From Promethearchaeota archaeon (GTDB lineage: Archaea; Asgardarchaeota; Lokiarchaeia; Sigynarchaeales; SOKP01): a DNA stretch of 6,272 bases. The translations under genes were made by a program, and so were the position numbers. Shown piece after piece: positions 1 to 5,972 of this stretch. The stretch is taken from positions 1-6,272 of the forward strand of contig JAHLWJ010000266.1 of the NCBI GenBank assembly GCA_019057975.1, in the 5' to 3' direction. Every line of letters starts with the position of its first letter. Position 1 is the first letter of the stretch. The notes beneath the pieces are model-generated. The model ran no database searches, was not told where the DNA came from, and worked only from the letters and a program-made list of their open reading frames with translations.

Positions 1-34
1 GTACACCAGTAAGTCTAAATCTAAACTGAGTCAT
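1..34 (-). CDS. Possible N-terminus of a gene leaving the left edge
   Basis: On the minus strand an ATG at 34-32 opens a frame reading MTQFRFRLTGV that runs off the window without a stop. Eleven residues are too few to identify a family. An AT-rich TATA-like stretch (79-90) lies about 45-55 nt upstream, which would fit an archaeal promoter with a leader of some 20 nt, but the whole region is AT-rich and this is weak support. An in-frame stop (TAA) lies immediately upstream on this strand, so the ATG is the natural first start. It could equally be a chance frame. Confidence 0.35.
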   Translation of the reverse strand, partial: MTQFRFRLTGV

Positions 35-225
35 TTTAAATCATACTTTTTTATTTTTTTTAAAATTAATTTTATTAGATATATATTATCAGAATGATAT
101 ATTAAGGATTTTTGTCTAAATAAGTGGACTTAAGTTTATGGTACCTATAATAAAATTTTTCTATAGCTTAAGATTATTTGAAGATAAACCGGTGTTAACT
201 GTTTACTATTATCAATGGAAAATTT

Positions 226-393
226 TTAGTCTTTTTTAAATCGAAAAGGTTCTAGTGGAGGCCCTGGTGGACCCGGGTGTGGTGGAAAGCGTCCTAATCT
301 ACTTTCTATATATGATATACGTTGTTCTAATTTATTTAATCTCTCTTCAATCGCCTTTATTCTCTTTAATATATTTGGATCTTCAATCGACAT
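226..393 (-). CDS. Small coiled-coil protein with Pro/Gly-rich tail (55 aa)
   Basis: This frame is short but convincingly protein-like. Residues 8-33 have hydrophobic positions I8, I12, I15, L19, L22, I26, I29 and L33, an unbroken 4-3 heptad spacing, with K, R, E and Q between them. This predicts a four-heptad parallel coiled coil, probably a dimer or trimer. After G34 the chain turns into a Pro/Gly tail (FPPHPGPPGPPLEP, 36-49) with two collagen-like GPP triplets and ends in FRFKKD. The tail's Pro and Gly codons make a local GC-rich patch (about 256-292) in very AT-rich DNA. The start is the only ATG after an in-frame TGA further upstream; a TTG two codons earlier is possible. There is no Shine-Dalgarno site. 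It is divergent from the winged-helix gene at 590. There is no signal peptide or membrane segment, and I do not recognise a family. A cytoplasmic oligomeric scaffold or adaptor is inference only. Confidence 0.7.
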   Translation of the reverse strand: MSIEDPNILKRIKAIEERLNKLEQRISYIESRLGRFPPHPGPPGPPLEPFRFKKD

Positions 394-532
394 TTGCAAT
401 AAGATTCTTAAATAATTATGATTACTATATCAAGTTTTAAAATTAATTCCTAACTTATTAAAATTTTATGTTAGATTAATTTTTAAACAAAATATACTCA
501 ATTTAATGTTATTAGTATTTCACCAATTTTTT
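394..532. other. Divergent intergenic region without a gene
   Basis: This AT-rich spacer lies between the coiled-coil gene (minus) and the winged-helix gene (plus). A TATA-like sequence read on the minus strand (434-444, AATTTTAAAAC) lies about 45 nt before the coiled-coil ATG and could be its promoter. I see no credible frame, RNA fold or repeat in the rest. The operator and promoter of the winged-helix gene begin at 533. Confidence 0.5.
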
Positions 533-575
533 AGTATAAGTATAATAAAAAAGTATACTTTTTTATAGTTATACT
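533..575 (+). promoter_or_regulatory. Promoter with 22-bp perfect palindrome, candidate operator of the winged-helix gene
   Basis: Positions 545-566 are a perfect 22-bp palindrome, A6-GTATAC-T6 flanked by AT on each side. Symmetry continues outward: AGTATAA at 533-539 faces the inverted TTATACT at 569-575, with one mismatch and a 3-nt length difference between the arms. The right half supplies the TATA-like TTTTTTATAG (559-568), centred about 26 nt before the ATG at 590. That distance predicts a leaderless transcript starting at or next to the ATG. A dimer bound to the palindrome would cover the TATA box and block TBP/TFB. Autoregulation by the protein encoded just downstream is inference from position and symmetry. 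Confidence 0.6.
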
Positions 576-589
576 AATATTATATTATT

Positions 590-1696
590 ATGGAAACCTG
601 GAACATTTCAAAAAAATTAAAGAGTGAGCTATTAAAAAAATCTAGCAATATCGAGGATAATAGTAGGAGGATATTATTTATTCTTAGAAATTTAGGTCCA
701 CAAAGATTCACTAATTTAATAAAATATTCAAATTTAAGCAGATCAACAGTATCTAAATATCTTAATTTTCATAGAAAAAACAAAAACGTAGAACAAAGAC
801 TATTTACAGATAAACAAACAAATAAGCAATATCGTGGTTACGTGATTACTGAAAGAGGCATCGAAAAACTTGGAGAAGAACCTTTAAAATTAAAAGATGA
901 GTTATTTTTAGTTAACGAATTGAAAGAAAATGTTAGAAAACTTGAAGATCTAATAGATTTTTATAAGGAAATAAATGTGGAAGATGCCTTTATAATCCAT
1001 ATAGTAAGAATTATATCTAAAATAGGTGATAATTTTTTTGAGTTACAACAAGATAGAGATCTGTACTTATCACTTTTTTACATCTTTTATAACTCGATCT
1101 TAGGACAAGGTGCTTTTGCAAGAATTTATTGGCATTTTGATGAATCTAGTTCTCAAAAATTTGTTGGTTATAAACTAAATTTAGATCAATTTTGTGAAGT
1201 TTATAAGGTTTCAAGAGAAGCAATTAATTATTTAGCTAGGTCTAAGTTAATAAAGAATGAATTTGGGTTTTATCTAATTCAAAGAGAAGATACGGATTTC
1301 TTTTTTCACGAAGAAGATTTATTGGGAACAACAACTCTCAGACTAACTAAAGATAAATTAATTGATGAAATCATTAATCTTCAAGAAGGCATTTATGATA
1401 TGATTTATGATTTGGACATTATGGCTGAAGAAATAACTGACCAATTAAAAGAAATGGGTTTAATATGGGATGCCATCCAAGAACAATTTCATTTATTAGT
1501 ATTGAATCTTGTTATTAAGAATGCAATAGAAATGGGATTTCTAGATATAGAAAGAGAAAAATTATTGGAAGGGGTTACACAATCAAAAAAATTACCTATA
1601 TCAAAAGAAGGAAAATTTCTAAAAAAGGCTATATTAGAAGGTTCTAAAATCAATATGAACTTAAATATGCTTACTATAAATCCAAATCAAGAGTAA
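590..1696 (+). CDS. Winged-helix DNA-binding protein, putative transcription regulator (368 aa)
   Basis: Residues about 22-95 form a winged helix-turn-helix of the MarR/ArsR type. Helix 1 is around 22-34, helix 2 around FTNLIKYSN (40-48), the recognition helix SRSTVSKYLNFHRK follows (50-63), and a charged wing (68-87) ends in GYVITERG, the usual 'T.xG' close of this fold. The rest is helical. A second stretch, LDQFCEVYKVSREAINYLARSKLI (198-221) followed by a short hairpin, looks like another helix-turn-helix. Around 250-330 lie amphipathic helices that may serve dimerisation or ligand sensing. No membrane segment is seen. The ATG is the first in frame after the promoter palindrome, and the transcript is probably leaderless. 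The ligand and targets are unknown. The regulator assignment is firm at fold level only; it could also be a DNA-binding protein without a repressor role. The LRR gene follows after 141 bp on the same strand. Confidence 0.85.
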   Translation: METWNISKKLKSELLKKSSNIEDNSRRILFILRNLGPQRFTNLIKYSNLSRSTVSKYLNFHRKNKNVEQRLFTDKQTNKQYRGYVITERGIEKLGEEPLKLKDELFLVNELKENVRKLEDLIDFYKEINVEDAFIIHIVRIISKIGDNFFELQQDRDLYLSLFYIFYNSILGQGAFARIYWHFDESSSQKFVGYKLNLDQFCEVYKVSREAINYLARSKLIKNEFGFYLIQREDTDFFFHEEDLLGTTTLRLTKDKLIDEIINLQEGIYDMIYDLDIMAEEITDQLKEMGLIWDAIQEQFHLLVLNLVIKNAIEMGFLDIEREKLLEGVTQSKKLPISKEGKFLKKAILEGSKINMNLNMLTINPNQE

Positions 1697-1837
1697 AACA
1701 TTGAAAACTATTGAACTCAACTAGCAGAAGAAGAATTTTAATTTGTTATCAGAAAATTTTAAAATCGTTGGGGTTTTAATATTGAAAAGTAAATTCATCT
1801 TTAACTCTATTAACAGAAATCCCGACTTATCTGGAAA
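1697..1837. other. Spacer before the LRR gene
   Basis: This 141-bp AT-rich spacer contains no credible frame. TATA-like stretches occur at 1756-1765 (palindrome ATTTTAAAAT) and 1774-1781 (TTTTAATA), either of which could serve the LRR gene with a leader of some 30-50 nt. No strong Shine-Dalgarno site precedes the ATG at 1838; GGAAA directly abuts it. No clear terminator follows the winged-helix gene. Confidence 0.3.
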
Positions 1838-3433
1838 ATGTTTGAATATCAGATATTTGTATTGTTAATTTTTTCAATTGTTATCTTCTACATTGCTATT
1901 AGACTTCAAAACCAAGTAAAGGAATTTAAAATAAATTCTTATCTAAAATTAAAGCTTGAGAGTGGAAAGAGTAATATCTATGTTAAAAATCGATTATTCA
2001 GACAATGCATGTATTTATTGATAAATATTCCAGTTAATAAGATTGAAGAATATGATGAGATTGATTCCATTGACGAGGCTGCTGAGAAATTAGACAGATC
2101 CATGGAAAATGATCATAATATTATTACACCTGAGGAGGAATTTATCGGACATTGCTCAAATTTACAAGCTTGGGCAGAAAATGGATATGATACTAGAATT
2201 CTTCATAGAAGCTTATCTTTTCCATTACTTAAAAGATTAACAGAAGTAGGTGATCCATTAGCTAAAAAAGTTTTTAAAGAAGAAATTGCATTGAGATTCG
2301 CAAGTAAACATCTATCAGTGACACGTTATTTAACTCAAAACGGTTATTTAAAGTATTTAAATTCTGAAGAATTTGAGATAATTCTAGACAATCTTAATCC
2401 TAATATCTTAGAGGATCAAATTAACAATGTTAGACGATTTCTAGAGCCTGCTCCACAAACAAACCTTAAACCTTCAATTTTTTATTTAGCTAATGAATTA
2501 TTAAGAAATTTTGGTATTGAACATATCTCATTAATTATCTCAAAAATCTTAAAAGAGCTTTCAGAAAACTTAAGGAAAAATCTAGTAATAGAAATTTACA
2601 ATTTATTTAAAACAAAGAAAAAATTCCATCTAATTCAATTTATAAACCAACACTTAAAATACTTTGAAGGATTTGAGTTTGGGTTTGATTTTATCAAATA
2701 TAAAGATAATATTATCGGTGTGTTCAAAGATAATAAGATTTATTTGAGGAATCAAAATATCAGTGATATAAATGATATTGAAGGATTAGAAAAAAAGATA
2801 AAAAAAATCGAAATTTTAGATTTAAGTAATAACCAAATAAATAGCATGAAGGGAATTAATAGGTTTGTAAATTTGAAATGTCTGAAATTAAACAACAATA
2901 GAATTACAGATATTAAGAGTTTAGAGAACCTAAAAAACTTACAAGAATTGTATCTTCGAAACAATAAAATTTCAGAAATAAAAGAAATCAATAATTTCGC
3001 CAGTTTAAAGCATCTTGATCTTTCTGGAAACACAAATATAACTGAAATACCTGAATGTTTAAATAATTTCCTTGCTTTAAAGACTTTAAAATTATGGAAT
3101 TGCTCTATCGAGAAATTCAGTGATTCTATTTCAAAATTTTTTTGGAATGATCAAAATTATAGATACTATAAAGGATATACTCAAAATGATAAGGATTACT
3201 ACGAAAAAACATACAATAAAATGGCATCTTCAGATAATGGATTGTATAAACATTTTGTCCTATGGGTAATTAAAATGAGAAATATGATGGTAAAACAAAA
3301 ATTTACATACCAAGATATAGAAATTTTCGAAAGAAATACTTTAAAAAAGGCTATTTGGTCTGGTAGATCTACAAATGCATTTATAAAATGGCTTGAAGAT
3401 AAAACACAGTTAAAAATCACTGATTTCTTTTAA
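1838..3433 (+). CDS. Membrane-anchored leucine-rich-repeat protein, Asgard type (531 aa)
   Basis: Residues 4-23 (YQIFVLLIFSIVIFYIAIRL) form one hydrophobic helix followed by basic residues, which suggests a signal anchor; which side the rest faces is not settled. Residues 45-180 are a helical module with NRLFRQCMYLLINIP, SIDEAAEKLDRS, EEFIGHCSNLQAWAENGYDT and LTEVGDPLAKKVFKEEIA. I recall this module from many Lokiarchaeal LRR proteins, where it precedes the repeats. Residues 300-430 hold five to six LRRs: IYLRNQNISDI, LDLSNNQINSM, LKLNNNRITDI, LYLRNNKISEI, LDLSGNTNITEI, LKLWNCSIEKF. The repeat length of about 22 with SDS22-like 'NxIxDI' turns suggests protein binding. Residues 433-531 form an aromatic and charged C-terminal cap ending in WLEDKTQLKITDFF. 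The ATG follows an in-frame TAA at 1811, so the helix is not an artefact of a start chosen too far upstream. The partner is unknown, and no enzymatic motif is visible. Confidence 0.85.
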   Translation: MFEYQIFVLLIFSIVIFYIAIRLQNQVKEFKINSYLKLKLESGKSNIYVKNRLFRQCMYLLINIPVNKIEEYDEIDSIDEAAEKLDRSMENDHNIITPEEEFIGHCSNLQAWAENGYDTRILHRSLSFPLLKRLTEVGDPLAKKVFKEEIALRFASKHLSVTRYLTQNGYLKYLNSEEFEIILDNLNPNILEDQINNVRRFLEPAPQTNLKPSIFYLANELLRNFGIEHISLIISKILKELSENLRKNLVIEIYNLFKTKKKFHLIQFINQHLKYFEGFEFGFDFIKYKDNIIGVFKDNKIYLRNQNISDINDIEGLEKKIKKIEILDLSNNQINSMKGINRFVNLKCLKLNNNRITDIKSLENLKNLQELYLRNNKISEIKEINNFASLKHLDLSGNTNITEIPECLNNFLALKTLKLWNCSIEKFSDSISKFFWNDQNYRYYKGYTQNDKDYYEKTYNKMASSDNGLYKHFVLWVIKMRNMMVKQKFTYQDIEIFERNTLKKAIWSGRSTNAFIKWLEDKTQLKITDFF

Positions 3434-3452
3434 GAATGTAAATTTTCGGATC

Positions 3453-4397
3453 TTATGAATACTTTAACATTTTTTCTATAGGATTTAAAGCTCTTTTAGC
3501 AATATCCAGAGGAACTATAACTTCGAAAGTCTTATCTTCTAAGTTTTCCAAGATGTATTTAATGAGTTCAAGATTATGTTTCTTCATATTATAACACACT
3601 AACTTCTTTTTTGCTAAGTAAAACTTTTTATGAGGAAAATCCTGAGCCATTCGCTCCATAAGTCCCATTTCTGTTCCAATAATGAACTCTTTTTCCTCAG
3701 AAGTACTATTCTTAACTGTATTATACATTTGCGCAGTTGATCCTACAAAATCAGCTAACTTTCTCACCTCTCTAATGCATTCGGGATGAACAAGTACTTT
3801 AGCATTAGGATACTCATTCCGTACGTCCATTAGATGTTCCAGTTTAATCTGTGAGTGGACGTAACAATGACCATGTGAGGGCATCTGCCAACATTTTATA
3901 CCAGATTCTTGTTCTGCATAATCGGCCAAATTCGCATCTGGACCAAATAACACTTCTTTAGTATTAAACTCATTACTAATTCTCTTTACAATTTCTACTG
4001 CGTTTGATGAAGAGCAACATATGTCTGATTCAGCTTTCACAGCTGCAGTTGAATTAACATACACTACCACTGGTAATCCAGGATATTTTTCTTTAAATTC
4101 TCTAACCATTTCAGGAGTAAGGAATGCGGCCATAGGACAACATGATTCATAATTCGGAATCATTATATGTTTATCCGGATTCAAGATAGAAGCAGTCTCA
4201 CACATAAAGTCAACTCCAGCAAATATGATATAATCTGTATTTGCTTTTTCTTTAACTGTTCGAGATAATCCAAGAGAATCTCCTACATAATCAGCAATTT
4301 CTTGAATTTCAATTGGTTGATAATAATGAGCTAAAATAATAACGTTATTTTGCTTTTTTAGTGTTAAAATTTCTTCTTGCAGTTGTTTGAAAGTCAT
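3453..4397 (-). CDS. nadA: Quinolinate synthase A
   Basis: NadA condenses iminoaspartate with dihydroxyacetone phosphate to quinolinate in the cytoplasm, the second step of de novo NAD synthesis. The 314-residue length matches archaeal NadA and all three pseudo-symmetric domains are present. Seen motifs are AHYYQP (23-28, with the substrate-binding His24), YVGDSLGLS, GVDFMCETASILNPDK (61-76), YVNSTAAVKAESDICCSSSNA (113-133), MPSHGHCYVH (172-181), VHPEC (203-207) and GTEMGLMERM. The three 4Fe-4S cluster ligands expected from the family are Cys87 (ESCCPMA), Cys178 (HGHCYVH) and Cys268 (KLVCYNMKKH), all present. Cys86 replaces a Gly commonly found before the first ligand. The gene appears intact. 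It stands alone: nadB or aspartate dehydrogenase and nadC are not in the window. It is read from its own promoter near 4429 and converges on the LRR gene. The cluster implies an anaerobic or oxygen-protected enzyme. Confidence 0.96.
   Translation of the reverse strand: MTFKQLQEEILTLKKQNNVIILAHYYQPIEIQEIADYVGDSLGLSRTVKEKANTDYIIFAGVDFMCETASILNPDKHIMIPNYESCCPMAAFLTPEMVREFKEKYPGLPVVVYVNSTAAVKAESDICCSSSNAVEIVKRISNEFNTKEVLFGPDANLADYAEQESGIKCWQMPSHGHCYVHSQIKLEHLMDVRNEYPNAKVLVHPECIREVRKLADFVGSTAQMYNTVKNSTSEEKEFIIGTEMGLMERMAQDFPHKKFYLAKKKLVCYNMKKHNLELIKYILENLEDKTFEVIVPLDIAKRALNPIEKMLKYS
3470..3475 (+). terminator. Possible U-tract terminator of the LRR gene
   Basis: A run of six T on the plus strand begins 37 nt after the LRR stop codon, inside the 3' end of the convergent nadA. 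Archaeal polymerase can terminate at such U-tracts without a hairpin. The intergenic gap is only 19 bp, so the two transcripts must overlap unless termination is immediate. Support is weak because short T-runs are frequent here. Confidence 0.25.
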
Positions 4398-4428
4398 TTT
4401 TACAAAAAGGAATCAGTGTTTATAATAT

Positions 4429-4441
4429 TATTTAAAGGTTT
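4429..4441 (-). promoter_or_regulatory. BRE/TATA promoter of nadA
   Basis: Read on the minus strand, AAACC followed by TTTAAATA is a good archaeal BRE plus TATA pair. Its centre lies about 35 nt before the nadA ATG (4397), so transcription would start near 4406 with a leader of about 10 nt. No Shine-Dalgarno site is seen in TCCTTTTTGTAAA before the ATG. Confidence 0.55.
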
Positions 4442-4479
4442 AAGAAAAGATAAGTTGTTTGATTATAAAAATTAAGACG

Positions 4480-4513
4480 CTTTATTTATTGTAAATAATA
4501 AAGAATAAAAAAA
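4480..4513 (-). terminator. U-rich terminator after the Nudix gene
   Basis: On the minus strand, 17 nt after the Nudix stop codon, a run of seven T (4513-4507) is followed by further T-rich sequence and an AT-only inverted repeat (CTTTATT at 4480-4486 against AATAAAG at 4497-4503, plus-strand reading). U-tracts of this kind end archaeal transcripts. It lies upstream of the nadA promoter and would separate the two units. The hairpin is weak. Confidence 0.4.
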
Positions 4514-4530
4514 TTTTAAAACTCGATTTT

Positions 4531-5253
4531 TTATAAAATACCAGCATCTTTTAATATAAGTTTATGATCAAAAGCTAAATCCATATTTTTGATTTCTGCA
4601 ATTGGGATAGCTTCAGTAGCAATGGCATCATCTCCACCTTTCATTCTTGAAATGTCTTTTATAAGACGACATCTAAATGCTGTTGATACAATTCTCCCAC
4701 GTGGATCTCGACCTTTTTGATCATATATCCCTATTCTTTTTATGATCTCTATAGCAAGATTCGTTTCTTCTCTCACTTCTCTGATTACAGCTTGTTCTGG
4801 ATCTTCATTGTATTTTATAAATCCACCCGGAAGTGCATAATTTCCTTTGTAAGGGGCATATTTTCTTTTAATTAATATTATATTCTGCTTATCATCTTGA
4901 ATAAAAGCATCAACAGTATGTCCCAATTCTGAAGCTTTTAACTTATATCTACTATATGCAAAATAACCAATAGTTATTAAAAAGAATGCTCCTAAAATTA
5001 TTGAAATTACTCCGTGTATTATAGGTGAGGGTTGAACTGTTTCTTCTAAGCTAAAAGCAATTCTCATTGTATTGACAAATTCTACTATAAATCCTGCACC
5101 TAATAATATATTCAGGAAGTAGAGTGCTTTTTTGGTTCTTTTTTGGTTTTCCTCATTTCTTTTTAAATATAATTCCTGCATCGAATCATACAGCATCTTG
5201 AATTTTTCATTTGTTCTTCTCACAATCTCTTCAATACGGAATTTTCTTATCAA
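4531..5253 (-). CDS. Nudix hydrolase with two N-terminal membrane helices (240 aa)
   Basis: Residues about 111-240 form a Nudix domain. The signature G-x5-E-x7-REUxEE-x-U is complete: G144, E150, R158, E159, E162, E163, ending TNL, with Asn where Gly is usual. The metal-binding glutamates are present. WALPGG-type (YALPGGFIKY) and GRDPRGRIVSTAF (181-193) segments resemble ADP-ribose pyrophosphatase-like Nudix proteins (COG1051 group), so a nucleoside-diphosphate derivative is the likely substrate, though unproven. In front lie a basic, charged segment (1-42) and two hydrophobic helices (about 43-67 and 77-101) with a short loop, which would place the enzyme at the inner face of the membrane. 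The only available starts are TTG (5253) and ATG codons at residues 20 (5196) and 25; the sequence before residue 20 looks coding. No Shine-Dalgarno site. The 65-residue gene lies 18 nt upstream in the same frame, divided by one TAA. Confidence 0.88.
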   Translation of the reverse strand: MIRKFRIEEIVRRTNEKFKMLYDSMQELYLKRNEENQKRTKKALYFLNILLGAGFIVEFVNTMRIAFSLEETVQPSPIIHGVISIILGAFFLITIGYFAYSRYKLKASELGHTVDAFIQDDKQNIILIKRKYAPYKGNYALPGGFIKYNEDPEQAVIREVREETNLAIEIIKRIGIYDQKGRDPRGRIVSTAFRCRLIKDISRMKGGDDAIATEAIPIAEIKNMDLAFDHKLILKDAGIL

Positions 5254-5271
5254 ATGGGTTAAGACTCTTTT

Positions 5272-5469
5272 TTAATGTTGACGTGGATTCCTATCCAATT
5301 TGTTATAGATAAGACTCATCTTAGTCTTAATCATTCCTCTTAAAAATCTCAGATTATTAGTTTTTTTTTCAATTCTCTCTAAGCTCATAAAAATATCAGA
5401 ATATCTCTTCATAAATAAAACATCAAGAGAATTATTAATTGTCATTAATGCGAATAGCACTGCTCTCAT
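5272..5469 (-). CDS. Small helical protein of unknown function, first gene of the Nudix unit (65 aa)
   Basis: A strong TATA box lies about 34 nt upstream of this ATG, so this is the first frame of the transcript. The protein starts with a mildly hydrophobic stretch (MRAVLFALMTINNSLDVLF), continues with charged amphipathic sequence (SLERIEKKTNNLRFLRGMIKTKMSLIYNKL) and ends NPRQH. Codon use looks like that of its neighbours. No family is recognised. Its TAA (5274-5272, read on the minus strand) is followed, in the same frame and with no other stop, by the Nudix frame, so it may be the N-terminal part of an originally longer protein, or a separate cistron. There is no Shine-Dalgarno site; the short leader is C/A-rich. 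Confidence 0.6.
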   Translation of the reverse strand: MRAVLFALMTINNSLDVLFMKRYSDIFMSLERIEKKTNNLRFLRGMIKTKMSLIYNKLDRNPRQH

Positions 5470-5495
5470 TTTTGGGGTTGGTTCTAAAAGGGACT

Positions 5496-5509
5496 CTTTT
5501 ATATATAAA
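5496..5509 (-). promoter_or_regulatory. Strong TATA promoter of the 65-aa/Nudix unit
   Basis: On the minus strand TTTATATATAAAAG is a near-ideal archaeal TATA box, centred about 34 nt before the ATG at 5469. Transcription is expected near 5478, leaving a leader of about 9 nt. The downstream 9-mer AAAAGAGTC (5500-5492) recurs in the spacer before the Nudix start (5271-5263). Confidence 0.65.
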
Positions 5510-5702
5510 TTGTAAATTTCCTTCCATTTCTATTTTCCCTTAATTATTTAAAGATGGATTGATTGGTTAAATTATTATTAAAATGCTATTCTATTTATTA
5601 CTTATTTTTTGAATTAATTTTCATTAATTTTTTTATCCTTTTTCAATACTTTATTATTTTTAGTTTAATTCTTCAAATTCAAAAAAAAATATGTGAGTAG
5701 AT
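5510..5702. other. Divergent intergenic region before the carbonic anhydrase gene
   Basis: This AT-rich spacer separates the Nudix unit (minus) from the carbonic anhydrase gene (plus). I find no credible frame or RNA fold. Several A/T runs could act as TATA elements for the plus-strand gene (for example TTATTATTTTTAG near 5650), but none is clearly best. GTGAG at 5694-5698 may be a weak ribosome-binding site for the ATG at 5703. Confidence 0.3.
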
Positions 5703-5972
5703 ATGCCATTAATAATACCAAGTCCAGAAACGGGAAAAAAACCTCAAATTCACGATTCCGCTTACATTGCTCCAACAGCTGTTATTATTGGAGATGTAAC
5801 CATCGGAGAAAATTCAAATGTTTGGTTCGGTGCAACTCTTCGAGGAGATTGGGGCACTATTAAAATTGGGAAAAACACGAGCATTCAAGAAAACGTCACC
5901 ATTCATATAGAAGCAGGTAGTTCTGTAACTATAGGAGATGATTGTATTATAGGTCATCATGCAAGGATGTGA
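5703..5972 (+). CDS. Gamma-class carbonic anhydrase, N-terminal part (frame interrupted)
   Basis: Gamma carbonic anhydrases are zinc or iron trimers of left-handed beta-helices that interconvert CO2 and bicarbonate. This 89-codon frame holds the first half: PTAVIIGDVTIGENSNVWFG (hexapeptide repeats), then TLRGDW (45-50) with the conserved Arg47 and Asp49, IQENVTIH (61-68) with Gln62 and the first metal ligand His68, and CIIGHH (81-86) with the second ligand His85. After GHHA (84-87) the family would continue M-I-H-G with the third ligand. Instead the frame runs through Arg-Met into a TGA at 5970. The expected continuation resumes at 5995 in the +1 frame. Removing 5964-5994 gives an uninterrupted protein of about 177 residues, normal for the family, with perfect hexapeptide register (IGHHAM-IHGPCT-IENGCV-VGIASN). 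Start: ATG 5703 just ahead of the conserved N-terminus. Whether the gene is active depends on how the interruption is handled. Confidence 0.88.
   Translation: MPLIIPSPETGKKPQIHDSAYIAPTAVIIGDVTIGENSNVWFGATLRGDWGTIKIGKNTSIQENVTIHIEAGSSVTIGDDCIIGHHARM

Noticed and set aside
129..172. Two CTTAAG hexamers 38 bp apart near the left edge
   Set aside because: CTTAAG is itself palindromic and AT-rich; the arms do not extend into a meaningful inverted repeat, and no gene or promoter fits between them.
255..440. Plus-strand open frame of 61 codons
   Set aside because: It is the antisense of the coiled-coil gene; its translation is a hydrophobic low-complexity string, while the minus strand gives a textbook heptad pattern.
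2752..3033. Minus-strand frame of 93 codons
   Set aside because: It lies opposite the LRR repeats; the repeated Leu/Asn codons on the plus strand keep the antisense frame open. Its Phe/Ile/Leu-rich translation is an artefact.
3199..3420. Minus-strand frame of 73 codons
   Set aside because: Antisense of the LRR protein's C-terminal cap, with no promoter or recognisable protein character.
4531..5469. Selenocysteine or pyrrolysine readthrough joining the 65-aa and Nudix frames
   Set aside because: The intervening stop is TAA, not TGA or TAG, and no SECIS-like fold is evident.
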